Notes: a model not told the origin generated them from the sequence alone. DNA of 64,000 nt from an uncultured Clostridia bacterium (GCA_944363645.1 CALVUR010000007.1:1-64000), one strand, 5' to 3'. Shown: positions 33,827 to 43,702, counted from the first letter of the stretch. Translations and numbers: made by a program.

Positions 33827-35455
33827 ATGAGCGAGGCTAAAGAAGCAAAAGCAAAAACCGCTACTAAAAAAACAACAAAAACCACTGCAACAAAAACAGA
33901 TGCAGTCAAAAAAGTAGCAAAAACTCAAACCAAAAAGACTACTAAAAAAGTAGAAGAAACTAAAACTGAACAAAAGGCAAAAACTCGCAAAAAACTTGAG
34001 CCTGTTGCAGTTACTGTGGAAAAAAAACCATCAATTTTATTTGTTGGCTCTGAAGCAACGCCATTTATCAAAACGGGTGGCTTAGCCGATGTATTAGGTT
34101 CACTTCCCATTTCCCTTGCCGAAGACAATACTTTAGATGTAAGGGTAATTTTGCCACTTTACGGCACAATGGAAGAAGGCTATAAAACCCACTTGACATA
34201 TGTTACAAACTTCAACGTTCCCGTTGGCTGGCGTAACCAATACTGTGGCTTATTCTACTATAAGCACAAAAACGTAACTTTCTACTTTATCGATAATGAA
34301 TACTACTTTAAGCGTGAAAACCTTTACGGCTTTTTCGATGACGGCGAAAGATTTGCATTTTTCTCACGTGCGGTGTTAGAAGTCATGGCACATTTAGATT
34401 ACTATCCAAACGTAATGCACTGTCATGATTGGCAGTCTGCGCTTGCCGTAATCTACTTGAAAACGATTTATAAAGATAGACCTGCTTACCAACAAATTCG
34501 TTCAATGTTCACAATTCACAACATTGAATATCAAGGCAGATACTCTCATGACGAAATCGGTGAATTATTCGGGCTTGACTCAATCTACATCCCTGCACTT
34601 GACTACAATTACGACTTAAACCTTATGAAGGGCGCTCTCGTTTTTGCCGACCAAGTTACAACCGTTTCAGCAACTTACGCAAAAGAAATTTTGACAAGCG
34701 ATTATGCTTGTGGGCTTCAATACGCCGTAAACGATGCTAAAAACAAACTTACAGGCATCACAAACGGTATCGATGTTAAGACCTTTAACCCACAACTTGA
34801 TCCCGTTTTAATCAAAAATTACTCGGCAGACGACTTGTCAGGCAAACTCGAATGCAAAAAGAATTTGCAAAATCTTCTCAACCTCCCGGAACGTGAAGAT
34901 GTACCCGTTATCGCAATGATTTCAAGGCTCGTAAACCACAAGGGGCTTGACTTAGTAAGGCAAGTTTTAGATAAAATTTTGGCTCACGATGTTCAGGTTG
35001 TAATTTTAGGTAAGGGCGACAGAGAGTACGAAAATTACTTTAAGTATATGTCAGAGGTTTACAGCGACAAGATGAGGGCAATAATTGCTTATAACAAGGA
35101 CTTGTCATCAAAAATTTACGCTGGCGCAGACCTATTCTTAATGCCTTCTCGTTCAGAACCTTGCGGTTTGTCGCAGATGATCGCCGCACGCTATGGCGCA
35201 GTTCCTATCGTAAGAAGAACAGGCGGTTTGCGTGATACCATTACGCCATTCAACACTACACGTCAGGGCGGAAACGGTTTTGCATTTGACCTATACGATG
35301 CTCAAGGTATGCTTGTTGTTATTGAAGACGCAATCAATACCTTTAAGGATAAACCGGTATTTAACGCAATCGTAAAAGAAGCAATGACAACCGATTTTAG
35401 TTGGAAAAAATCAGCAAAAGAATACGAACAACTTTACTTAAAACTCATTCATTGA
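33827..35455 (+). CDS. glgA: glycogen synthase with a 67-residue Lys/Thr-rich N-terminal tail
   Basis: 542 residues. The GT5 core begins at residue 68 (SILFVGSEATPFIKTGGLADV), where normal GlgA starts. It includes the ADP-glucose KTGGL loop, HCHDWQSAL, ITNGIDVKTFNP and PSRSEPCGLSQMIA. The added tail (KAKTATKKTTKTTATK and similar) is made almost only of Lys, Thr, Ala and Glu, like histone H1 tails. It could bind glycogen granules, nucleic acid or partners; unknown. Confidence 0.95.
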   Translation: MSEAKEAKAKTATKKTTKTTATKTDAVKKVAKTQTKKTTKKVEETKTEQKAKTRKKLEPVAVTVEKKPSILFVGSEATPFIKTGGLADVLGSLPISLAEDNTLDVRVILPLYGTMEEGYKTHLTYVTNFNVPVGWRNQYCGLFYYKHKNVTFYFIDNEYYFKRENLYGFFDDGERFAFFSRAVLEVMAHLDYYPNVMHCHDWQSALAVIYLKTIYKDRPAYQQIRSMFTIHNIEYQGRYSHDEIGELFGLDSIYIPALDYNYDLNLMKGALVFADQVTTVSATYAKEILTSDYACGLQYAVNDAKNKLTGITNGIDVKTFNPQLDPVLIKNYSADDLSGKLECKKNLQNLLNLPEREDVPVIAMISRLVNHKGLDLVRQVLDKILAHDVQVVILGKGDREYENYFKYMSEVYSDKMRAIIAYNKDLSSKIYAGADLFLMPSRSEPCGLSQMIAARYGAVPIVRRTGGLRDTITPFNTTRQGGNGFAFDLYDAQGMLVVIEDAINTFKDKPVFNAIVKEAMTTDFSWKKSAKEYEQLYLKLIH

Positions 35456-35493
35456 TTTAATTTGATAAAGTTTTAAAGTAAGTTTTATGGCAA

Positions 35494-35528
35494 TTTGGCA
35501 AGGCGGATATTAAATACACCTTGCCAAA
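35494..35528 (+). terminator. probable terminator hairpin after glgA
   Basis: Perfect 10-bp stem TTTGGCAAGG / CCTTGCCAAA with a 15-nt loop. No strong T-tract follows. Confidence 0.5.
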
Positions 35529-35832
35529 CGCTTAAATGGGGATAAATTTTTGTGTTTGCGAAGTTTAAAACATGCATTTTTCCGCATAACATCGCGTAAA
35601 ATAAAAATCTAAACTTCACAAAGCCTAAAATTTAACAAAAATTATCCCAAAAAGTTAAAAAATTTAGTGGCATTATTTTGAAAAAGGCAAAAACAAAAAA
35701 ATAGAAGTTATTAAAAATCAAGATTTAATGCTAAAAAATACAGATTTCACTCAAAAAAAGTCTTAAAAAGCAAAAAATTGCTAAATATCTGCAAAGTGGA
35801 TAAATTATTTGTGATATTTTTGGTGAAAAATC

Positions 35833-35865
35833 AAAAAAAGTCGGGCTAAATGATAGCAAAAAATA
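35833..35865 (-). repeat. degenerate half copy of the 37-bp palindrome
   Basis: AAAAAAAGTCGGGCTA followed by AATGATAGC, resembling one arm and a worn core. Counted as a remnant. Confidence 0.4.
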
Positions 35866-35934
35866 TAAAAATATGTTAAATTTATATGGTCCGCCATATA
35901 TTGTGGATAATATTTATTATTAGGAATTATTTTT

Positions 35935-38373
35935 ATGAGCAACATTACCGCTAAACAGATGAAAGAATTGATAATAAATAAACTTAACAGATTTTTCGGC
36001 GTTGAAGTAGGCGAATGTTCAAAGGACACTTTATATAAAGCAGTCATTTTGACAATTAGGGATATTCTCACCGAAAAACGTAACGCTTACCATGAAGTTA
36101 CCAAGAAGAATAAATCTAAAAAAGTATATTATCTCTGCATGGAATTCTTACTCGGCAGATCTTTAAAAAACAACGTTTACAACTTAAACTTGGGCGATTG
36201 TTTACAAGAAGCGTTAAAAAGTTTTAATGTTACTCTTGACGATTTGTACGAAATGGAACCTGATGCTGGTTTAGGCAATGGTGGTTTAGGCAGACTTGCC
36301 GCTTGCTATATGGACGGTTTGGCAACACAAAACTATCCTGCATATGGCTTTTCAATTCGTTATGAATACGGTCTATTTAAACAAAAACTTGTTGATGGCT
36401 GGCAATTAGAATTACCTGACGAATGGCTTCCCGGTGGCGAAGTATGGCTCAGCCGTCGCTACGACAAGTCTTTTAAGGTAAGATTTGATGGTAGGGTTGA
36501 AGAAGAATGGACTGATAAGGGCATTAAAATCAACCACGTCGACTATGACGAAATCGAAGCCGTACCTTACGACATGATGATTTCTGGTAAAGATAGTGAA
36601 GCCGTTTCAGTTTTAAGGCTTTGGGCTGCACGTTCAACAAAATCTTTCGATATGCACTTATTCTCACAAGGCGAATATATGCGTTGTATGAAAGAAAACA
36701 ACGAAGCAGAACTTATCACTAAGGTTTTATACCCATCAGACAACCACTTTGAAGGTAAGGCTTTAAGGTTAAAACAACAATATTTGTTAGTTTCTGCATC
36801 ATTACAAAACATTTTGCAGGACCACTATACTCGTTATAAAACATTTGACAATTTGCCCGAAAAGGTTGCAATTCACTTAAACGATACCCACCCAGCACTT
36901 TCCGTTCCAGAACTTATGAGATTACTCATGGACGAACACGGCTATTCATGGGAAAAGGCTTGGGATATCACAATTAACACCATCGCTTACACAAACCACA
37001 CTGTCCTTCCCGAAGCGTTAGAGGTTTGGAACGAAGATTTAATTGAAAGAAGATTGCCACGTATTTACGGCATTATTAAAGAAATCAACCGCCGTTATTG
37101 CGAACAACTTTGGACAAAATATCCGGGCGATTGGGCAAAGATTGAAAGGATGTCAGTTATGTCTTACGGCAAGGTTAAAATGGCAAACCTTTCAGTTGTT
37201 GGCTCACACAAAGTAAACGGCGTTTCTGCACTTCACAGTGATATTATTAAGGAAAGCATCTTCAAAGACTTCTATCTTGATACCCCTGAAAAGTTTACAA
37301 ACGTAACAAACGGTATCGCTCACAGAAGATGGCTTTGCCAATCAAACCCAGAACTATCAGCACTTATTACCGAATGTATCGGTGATGGCTTTGTTCATGA
37401 CGCAGCAAAACTTATCGAATTTAAAAAGTTTGCTGACGATAAACAAGTTTTGGCTAAGTTAGAAGCAATCAAAAAGGTTAAAAAAGAACAACTTGCTAAA
37501 ATGATTGCTGAAAGAAACGGTATTTTGGTTGATACAAATTCCATGTTTGACGTTCAAGCAAAACGTATGCACGAATATAAACGTCAACTTTTAAATGTAA
37601 TGTACATCATTCACATTTACGAGGAATTAAAGGCTAAACCCGATAAAGAAATGATTCCAAAGACATTCATTTTTGGCGCAAAAGCCGCACCAGGGTACTA
37701 CATGGCTAAACAAATCATTAAGTTGATTTACTGCTTGGCCGACGATATCAACAACAACCCCAATCCAAAGATCAGGGAAAAATTAAAAGTAATCTATATG
37801 GAAGATTACTCTGTTACAATCGCTGAAAGGTTAATGCCCGCAACCGAACTTTCTGAACAAATCTCGCTTGCCGGTAAAGAAGCAAGTGGTACAGGTAACA
37901 TGAAGTTCATGATAAACGGTGCTTTAACTGTTGGCACTGAAGACGGCGCAAACGTTGAAATGCACCAACTTGTTGGCGACGATAACATCTTCATTTTCGG
38001 CTTACAAGCAAAAGAAGTTGAAAGATTGTGGGCAGACGGTTATGACGCACTTTCATATTATAATAATAACCAAAAAATCAACCGCATCATCAACGCTTTA
38101 AGAAAAGGTTACTCTGGTGTAAGTTTCGATATGTTCGCTCAATATCTTACAACAGGTTCACCAATCGCCGACCCATATATGTGTTTGGCAGACTTCGCTT
38201 CATATCACGAAATCAAAGAAAAGATTGACAAAGAATATGTAAACAAACAATCATGGTACAAAAAATCTTTAATCAACATTGCAAACGCAGGCTTCTTTGC
38301 TGCTGACCGTGCTATTCGTGAATACGCTGACGAAATCTGGAACTTAAAACAAGTTACAAGCACAAAAAAATAA
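35935..38373 (+). CDS. glgP: glycogen/maltodextrin phosphorylase
   Basis: 812 residues, normal length. EPDAGLGNGGLGRLAACY, the substrate loop, and the pyridoxal-phosphate lysine in EASGTGNMKFMINGAL are intact. It releases glucose-1-phosphate from glycogen chain ends. A separate promoter region and a perfect palindrome upstream suggest control distinct from the synthesis genes. Its TAA stop lies inside palindrome copy 10. Confidence 0.96.
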   Translation: MSNITAKQMKELIINKLNRFFGVEVGECSKDTLYKAVILTIRDILTEKRNAYHEVTKKNKSKKVYYLCMEFLLGRSLKNNVYNLNLGDCLQEALKSFNVTLDDLYEMEPDAGLGNGGLGRLAACYMDGLATQNYPAYGFSIRYEYGLFKQKLVDGWQLELPDEWLPGGEVWLSRRYDKSFKVRFDGRVEEEWTDKGIKINHVDYDEIEAVPYDMMISGKDSEAVSVLRLWAARSTKSFDMHLFSQGEYMRCMKENNEAELITKVLYPSDNHFEGKALRLKQQYLLVSASLQNILQDHYTRYKTFDNLPEKVAIHLNDTHPALSVPELMRLLMDEHGYSWEKAWDITINTIAYTNHTVLPEALEVWNEDLIERRLPRIYGIIKEINRRYCEQLWTKYPGDWAKIERMSVMSYGKVKMANLSVVGSHKVNGVSALHSDIIKESIFKDFYLDTPEKFTNVTNGIAHRRWLCQSNPELSALITECIGDGFVHDAAKLIEFKKFADDKQVLAKLEAIKKVKKEQLAKMIAERNGILVDTNSMFDVQAKRMHEYKRQLLNVMYIIHIYEELKAKPDKEMIPKTFIFGAKAAPGYYMAKQIIKLIYCLADDINNNPNPKIREKLKVIYMEDYSVTIAERLMPATELSEQISLAGKEASGTGNMKFMINGALTVGTEDGANVEMHQLVGDDNIFIFGLQAKEVERLWADGYDALSYYNNNQKINRIINALRKGYSGVSFDMFAQYLTTGSPIADPYMCLADFASYHEIKEKIDKEYVNKQSWYKKSLINIANAGFFAADRAIREYADEIWNLKQVTSTKK

Positions 38374-38401
38374 CGATAATCGACCTATAGCCCCACTTTT
38401 T
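38366..38401 (+). repeat. 37-bp palindrome family, copy 10 (overlaps the glgP stop)
   Basis: TAACGATAATCGACCTATAG then CCCCACTTTTT. The glgP TAA (38371-38373) takes the place of the GTG/GG of the left arm. Confidence 0.75.
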
Positions 38402-38454
38402 ATAAATTTGGGTGGGGCTTATGGGTAAATGTTGTGAAATATTTACAAAAGTTA

Positions 38455-38491
38455 AAAAATGGCTAATAACAGGCTTATAGGCGGACTTTTT
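38455..38491 (+). repeat. 37-bp palindrome family, copy 11
   Basis: AAAAATGGCTAATAACAGGC then TTATAGGCGGACTTTTT. It lies 54 bases after copy 10, the closest pair in the window, in the leader of the amylase gene. Confidence 0.75.
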
Positions 38492-38528
38492 GCCTAAAAC
38501 CTCACTTGTATTACAGAAATTTAAAAAG

Positions 38529-40319
38529 ATGTTCAAATATAGTCCAATTATTAAAGAATATAAGTCTTTAATCGGTGCAATCGATGTCGAAGAAAAATTA
38601 TTGATAAGAGTTATCTCTGATGCAAAATGGGTGAATATCCTCATTGCAAAAGATGGTGACGGCTACAACTGTTACTCTATGACTAAAGATGAGTCAAAGG
38701 GTGGCTTTTTTGTGCAACTTGAAAATTTAACACAAGGTTTATACTTTTACCATTTTGAATCTAACGAAGGTCTTTTTGGTGCGGGCAATGATTTATGGGC
38801 AGTAAAAGGCACGTATAATTATTATCGTGATTACCAGCTTACCGTTACGTGTAAAGATTATCAAACAACCGACATTTTAAAGGGCGGTTTAATTTATCAA
38901 ATCTTTCCTGACAGGTTTAAGCGTGGTGGTACTGCTACAATCGGGCAAGGCAAGGTGCTTTGCAAAAATTGGGGCGCAACCCCTACATACCGCAACCATG
39001 AAGGCCTTGTTTTAAATAACGAATTTTTTGGTGGCGACTTCAAAGGTATCTTACAAAAATTATATTACCTAAAAGGTTTGGGCGTAACGGTCGTTTACTT
39101 AAACCCAATCGTTAAAGCCTATTCTTCTCACCGCTACGACACGGGCGACTATCTTCAAGTCGATCCGCTTCTTGGCACAGAAGAAGATTTAAAAACTTTG
39201 CTTATGGCTGCAAACAAGATGGGCATTGACTTTATCTTTGACGGCGTTTACAACCACACGGGCGCAGACAGTAAGTATTTTAATAAGACCGGTAGTTACG
39301 ACGAAGTCGGCGCATATAACTCAAAAGAGTCAAAATATTATGATTGGTACGATTTTTACAATTACCCAGACGGCTACAACAGTTGGTGGGGCTTTGAAAA
39401 TCTTCCAACCATCAAGAAAAACAGCGAAAGTTTCCAAAACTTTATTTGCGAAAAGGTTTTACCCCATTACTTTGAAATGGGCTTTAAGGGCGTAAGGCTT
39501 GACGTTGTTGACGAACTCACTGACGATTTTGTTGTAAAGATTAGAAAAGTAGCAAAAAAATATAAGGCTGTCGTCATCGGCGAAGTTTGGGAAGACGCTA
39601 CAAATAAATATTCGTACGGCGTAAGACGCAAATACTTTTTAGGGCAGGAATTAGATTCGGTTATGAACTACCAACTAAAAGATGCCATTTGCGCCTTTTT
39701 AATCAACAAACGCACCGACTATTTAGTTTACGTTTTGACAACTCAGGTAAACAATTACCCTAAATGCGCACTTGATAGTTTAATGAACCTTTTGTCCTCA
39801 CACGACACGGTAAGAATTATCAATATGCTCGGCAGAAACCAAGTTATTACCGACAAGGATAAACTTAAAGACGTTACGTTATCTGACGAAGAATTACAGC
39901 GTGGTAAAACGCTTGCAAAAATCGCTTACGCAATCGCTTTCACCGTTTACGGAAGCCCTTCAATTTACTATGGCGATGAAGTCGGCTTAACAGGGGACTT
40001 AGACCCTTATAACCGCAGATGCTTCCCGTGGGGGAAAGAAGATAAAGAATATTTAAAGTTCTTCAAAACGCTCGGCAAAATTCGTACAACAGAATCTCTT
40101 TTTGCAACGGGTAGTTTTAGTATAATGTATTACGATAAGCAAATTATCGTTTACGAAAGAAACGATGGCGAAAACCGTATTGTTGTCGCCGCAAACGTAA
40201 GTTCTACCGAAGTAAAATTACATTTTACAAAACCGCTTATAAATTTAATGGAAAATAAAGATAAACAATATACCTTTATTTTAAATCCAGAATCTTTTTT
40301 AATTTTAAAACAGTGCTAA
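38529..40319 (+). CDS. GH13 neopullulanase/alpha-amylase-like enzyme
   Basis: 596 residues from ATG 38529; a TTG at 38490 would start inside a repeat copy and is less likely. A short N-terminal beta domain precedes the GH13 barrel: GGLIYQIFPDRF, VVYLNPIVKAYSSHRYDT, nucleophile Asp in FKGVRLDVVDEL, acid Glu in VIGEVWED, and LLSSHDTVRI. This pattern fits the neopullulanase/cyclomaltodextrinase group that cuts alpha-1,4 and sometimes alpha-1,6 bonds. No signal peptide, so it is cytoplasmic and probably works on glycogen limit dextrin beside GlgP. Confidence 0.88.
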   Translation: MFKYSPIIKEYKSLIGAIDVEEKLLIRVISDAKWVNILIAKDGDGYNCYSMTKDESKGGFFVQLENLTQGLYFYHFESNEGLFGAGNDLWAVKGTYNYYRDYQLTVTCKDYQTTDILKGGLIYQIFPDRFKRGGTATIGQGKVLCKNWGATPTYRNHEGLVLNNEFFGGDFKGILQKLYYLKGLGVTVVYLNPIVKAYSSHRYDTGDYLQVDPLLGTEEDLKTLLMAANKMGIDFIFDGVYNHTGADSKYFNKTGSYDEVGAYNSKESKYYDWYDFYNYPDGYNSWWGFENLPTIKKNSESFQNFICEKVLPHYFEMGFKGVRLDVVDELTDDFVVKIRKVAKKYKAVVIGEVWEDATNKYSYGVRRKYFLGQELDSVMNYQLKDAICAFLINKRTDYLVYVLTTQVNNYPKCALDSLMNLLSSHDTVRIINMLGRNQVITDKDKLKDVTLSDEELQRGKTLAKIAYAIAFTVYGSPSIYYGDEVGLTGDLDPYNRRCFPWGKEDKEYLKFFKTLGKIRTTESLFATGSFSIMYYDKQIIVYERNDGENRIVVAANVSSTEVKLHFTKPLINLMENKDKQYTFILNPESFLILKQC

Positions 40320-40338
40320 AAAGATTAAATTTGTTTTT

Positions 40339-40376
40339 AAAAAGTGGCGATAATCGGCTTATAGCCCCACTTTTTT
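40339..40376 (+). repeat. 37-bp palindrome family, copy 12
   Basis: AAAAAGTGGCGATAATCGGC then TTATAGCCCCACTTTTTT. Twenty bases after the amylase stop; near-consensus. Confidence 0.88.
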
Positions 40377-40451
40377 AAAAATATAATAAAAATATTGTTA
40401 TTTTGACATATTAAAATTGTCAATAAAATTATGACAATAGGAGGGAATATT

Positions 40452-40889
40452 ATGGGCGACTTTGATTTTATCCAAATTAAAAAGGAAAAACTTCAAAAGC
40501 AAAGCAAAACATTAACTATCGTTGGTGGCGTATTTACAGCAATTACATTAGTGCTTGCAATTATCTTTTTAACCACTTATATAAAATATGCTACAAGTAC
40601 AGCCGATGGTAAAGAACAATTAGGAGTTGCTTTAGGATTAGCGCTTGCTATTATTTACTGCTTAGTACCAGGTTTTATTACAGGCGTTGTAAGTTTAATT
40701 TTAAATCTTGTTGCAATTAAAAAAAGCAAAAAGTATTTAATTTTAGATATTGTATTTGCAGTACTTGCTTTTTTGGCAATCGCAATATTCGTTGTTTTTT
40801 TGGTTATTAACAGTATTAAAAATCAACAAACTCCAGCGGAAACCACACAAATTTTTAACGCAATTAAAGCATTAAGCCTAATCGGCTAA
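40452..40889 (+). CDS. small membrane protein (unknown), first of a pair
   Basis: 145 residues from ATG 40452, with AGGAGGG ahead. Starts with a charged segment (FIQIKKEKLQKQSKT), then three hydrophobic helices (IVGGVFTAITLVLAIIFL, LALAIIYCLVPGFITGVVSLIL, LILDIVFAVLAFLAIAIFVVFLVI). Not recognised. The next gene encodes a protein of the same length and plan, suggesting duplication. Confidence 0.7.
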   Translation: MGDFDFIQIKKEKLQKQSKTLTIVGGVFTAITLVLAIIFLTTYIKYATSTADGKEQLGVALGLALAIIYCLVPGFITGVVSLILNLVAIKKSKKYLILDIVFAVLAFLAIAIFVVFLVINSIKNQQTPAETTQIFNAIKALSLIG

Positions 40890-40895
40890 ATTTAA

Positions 40896-40931
40896 AAAAA
40901 GTGGCGATAACGGGCTTATAGCCCCACTTTT
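40896..40931 (+). repeat. 37-bp palindrome family, copy 13
   Basis: AAAAAGTGGCGATAACGGGC then TTATAGCCCCACTTTT: the best match to the consensus. It fills the gap between the two small membrane protein genes. Confidence 0.9.
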
Positions 40932-40945
40932 AAAGGTTTTTTAGT

Positions 40946-41410
40946 ATGTTTGATAGTAATTATTTTGAAAACTTACAAAGTATAAAACAAGAAAAAGCGA
41001 AGAAAAACAGTAAATTTTGTCGCATATTAACTATTGCTTTATCGTGTACCGCTTTTTTGCTTATTGTTGTGCAATTTATTGTTTATATGGTATCAAAAAG
41101 CGCACTGCCACAGCCAAACCCTAATGCAGTTTATCCCGATTCAGCATATGCTGGTTATTTTGCATTATTACTTTCCTTTTGGTTATTAGTAACGCCAACA
41201 ACATTGTTGTTATTCGTGGCAGATGCTGCATCAATTTTATCACTTGTCTTTTCAAAGGATAAAAAGGCTTTTTCTATTACATCGATTGTATTATCGTTTG
41301 CGCTTTCAGTTGTTTACGTTATCTTGTTTTTTGTTGTGGTATATGCCTTAATCTTTTACATGCCACCACTTCAAGACCAAACAACTTATATGCTTTACCT
41401 TTGGGCGTAA
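40946..41410 (+). CDS. small membrane protein (unknown), second of a pair
   Basis: 154 residues, same plan as the previous gene: a Lys-rich start (LQSIKQEKAKKNSKF), then three hydrophobic helices (ILTIALSCTAFLLIVVQFIVYMV, YFALLLSFWLLVTPTTLLLFVA, ITSIVLSFALSVVYVILFFVVVYAL). Not recognised. Only a weak AAAGG site precedes the ATG, lying just after the repeat copy. Confidence 0.65.
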   Translation: MFDSNYFENLQSIKQEKAKKNSKFCRILTIALSCTAFLLIVVQFIVYMVSKSALPQPNPNAVYPDSAYAGYFALLLSFWLLVTPTTLLLFVADAASILSLVFSKDKKAFSITSIVLSFALSVVYVILFFVVVYALIFYMPPLQDQTTYMLYLWA

Positions 41411-41527
41411 AATTCAATTTACCCCCAATACGTTATTAAAAATACACACTTTCACTATTCAATTTAAAACAAAATTACAAAATTTTAAAGCGTATCAAAT
41501 ATGGTGCGTAAATAAATGGAGATAATT

Positions 41528-43702
41528 ATGGACATTCTTGCAAGAATCACGGACGAATTTAATCTTCGTCCAGAACACGTAAAAAATATTGTAAATTTAC
41601 TTGACGAAGGCAACACAATTCCTTTCATTGCTCGTTACCGTAAAGAATTAACCGGTCATATTGACGACCAAGTTTTAAGGGAATTAAATGATAGGCTTAC
41701 CTACCTACGCAATTTAGAAAAGAGAAAGGAAGATGTTTTAAATGCAATCGAAGGTCAAGGCAAACTCACCGACGAAATCAAACAGGCTTTAGATAAAGCC
41801 GAAACTTTGACAGAAGTTGAAGACATTTATAGACCTTACAAGCAAAAAAAGAAGACACGTGCCACGGTCGCTATTGCAAAGGGCTTAGAACCCCTTGCAG
41901 ATATTTTACAAGCGCAAGATGTTAAAGAAGGCACTTTAGACGACTTAGCAAAACCATTTGTTAGCGAAGAAAAGGGCGTTAAGGATACCAAAGAAGCCAT
42001 CCAAGGCGCACAAGACATTATCGCTGAAAGAATTTCTGACGATGCCGATTTAAGAAAGAAACTTCGTCGCATCTTCGGTAACAACGGCGAAATCGCATCA
42101 AAACTTGTTAAGCCAGACGAAGAAGGCGCATCTGTTTACGAAATGTATGCAGATTATCAAGAACCCGTTTCCGAAATCAAAAGCCACCGTATTTTGGCAC
42201 TTAACCGTGGCGAAAAAGAAGGCTTTTTACGTGTAAAGGTTAGTATCGATAAAGAATTTGCTTACAGGGTATGCCAAGCAAGTTTTGTTAAAGAAGGCAG
42301 TATCTCAACCGAAGTTGTTAAACTTGCCGCAATCGATAGTTACGATAGGCTTATCTATCCATCAATCGAGCGTGAAATAAGAAACGATTTAACGGACAAA
42401 GCAAACGAGCAAGCAATCAAGATGTTCGAAGTCAACTTAAAACCATTACTTATGCAACCACCTGTAAAGGATATTGTTACAATGGGCTTTGACCCTGCGT
42501 ATAGGACAGGCTGTAAAATTGCAGTAGTTGACGTTACCGGCAAGGTATTAGATAAAACTGTTGTTTACCCAACACCACCACAGTCTAAACTTGAAGAAGC
42601 CACAGCAACACTTATAAAACTTATCAATAAGTATAAAGTTGACGTTATCTCTATTGGTAATGGTACTGCTTCAAAAGAATCAGAAATTTTCGTTGCAGAC
42701 CTTATTAAAAACCCACTTATCGACCATAAGGTAAGTTACATTGTCGTAAGCGAAGCCGGCGCATCAGTTTATTCAGCATCAAAACTTGGCGCAGAAGAAT
42801 TCCCAGACTACGACGTATCAGAAAGGTCTGCTGTTTCCATCGCAAGAAGACTTCAAGACCCCCTTGCAGAACTTATCAAAATCGATCCAAAATCAATCGG
42901 CGTTGGTCAATATCAACACGACATGCCACAAGCAAGGCTTGACGAAGTCTTAAAAGGCGTTTTAGAAGACTGCGTAAACAAAGTCGGCGTTAATATAAAC
43001 ACCGCAAGCAGTTCACTTTTAAGTTACGTTTCAGGCTTAAACAGCGCAATCGTTAAAAATATCGTAAAATATAGGGAAGAAAACGGCAAGTTTAAGTCAA
43101 GGGAAGAACTTTTAAAAGTTCCTAAACTTGGCGAAAAGGCTTTCGTTCAATGCGCAGGCTTTTTACGCATCCCCGACGGCAAAAATGTTTTAGATAACAC
43201 CGGTGTTCACCCAGAAAGTTACAAGGCAACCGTTAAACTTTTAGATATCTTCGGCTACACCGCTGAAGATGTAAAGCAAGGGAATATTCAAGGTCTTACC
43301 GATAAGATTAAAGAATTCGGTGAAGAAAAGACAGCCACAATTTGCGGGCTCGGCGTTCCAACCCTTCGTGATATTTTAAACGAACTTTTAAAGCCGGGCA
43401 GGGACGTACGTGAATCTTTACCAAAGCCAATGCTTCGTTCTGACTTATTAAGCATTAACGACTTAGTACCCGGCATGCAAATTAAGGGTACAGTCCGTAA
43501 CGTTATCGATTTTGGCGCATTTATCGATATCGGCGTTCACCAAGACGGTTTAGTACACATTTCACAAATTTCCGATAACTATATCAAACACCCATCCGAA
43601 GTTTTAAAGGTTGGTCAAGTTGTTACAGTTACCGTTTTAAGCGTAGATGCAAAGAAAAACAGAATCTCTTTGACTATGTGCGGTCAAAAGAAAAATGCTT
43701 GA
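41528..43702 (+). CDS. tex: Tex-family S1 RNA-binding protein
   Basis: 724 residues from ATG 41528 (GGAG ahead). Order: N-terminal helical domain, a YqgF/RNase H-like domain (IVTMGFDPAYRTGCKIAVVD, ISIGNGTASKESE), helix-hairpin-helix repeats (GVNINTASSSLLSYVSGL, LLKVPKLGEKAFVQCAGFLRI), and a C-terminal S1 domain (PGMQIKGTVRNVIDFGAFID). Tex binds nucleic acids and influences transcription. The acpP promoter overlaps its stop codon. Confidence 0.95.
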   Translation: MDILARITDEFNLRPEHVKNIVNLLDEGNTIPFIARYRKELTGHIDDQVLRELNDRLTYLRNLEKRKEDVLNAIEGQGKLTDEIKQALDKAETLTEVEDIYRPYKQKKKTRATVAIAKGLEPLADILQAQDVKEGTLDDLAKPFVSEEKGVKDTKEAIQGAQDIIAERISDDADLRKKLRRIFGNNGEIASKLVKPDEEGASVYEMYADYQEPVSEIKSHRILALNRGEKEGFLRVKVSIDKEFAYRVCQASFVKEGSISTEVVKLAAIDSYDRLIYPSIEREIRNDLTDKANEQAIKMFEVNLKPLLMQPPVKDIVTMGFDPAYRTGCKIAVVDVTGKVLDKTVVYPTPPQSKLEEATATLIKLINKYKVDVISIGNGTASKESEIFVADLIKNPLIDHKVSYIVVSEAGASVYSASKLGAEEFPDYDVSERSAVSIARRLQDPLAELIKIDPKSIGVGQYQHDMPQARLDEVLKGVLEDCVNKVGVNINTASSSLLSYVSGLNSAIVKNIVKYREENGKFKSREELLKVPKLGEKAFVQCAGFLRIPDGKNVLDNTGVHPESYKATVKLLDIFGYTAEDVKQGNIQGLTDKIKEFGEEKTATICGLGVPTLRDILNELLKPGRDVRESLPKPMLRSDLLSINDLVPGMQIKGTVRNVIDFGAFIDIGVHQDGLVHISQISDNYIKHPSEVLKVGQVVTVTVLSVDAKKNRISLTMCGQKKNA

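Larger units (their letters stand above)
35456..35934. other. gene-free gap between glgA and glgP
   Basis: Hairpin at 35494-35528 (TTTGGCAAGG with CCTTGCCAAA) and a wider inverted repeat (35555-35567 with 35610-35622, TTTGCGAAGTTTA). A half copy of the 37-bp palindrome is at 35833-35865. Just upstream of glgP is an ATATGG-TCCG-CCATAT palindrome (35884-35899) before a GATAAT -10-like box (35906-35911). Confidence 0.55.
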
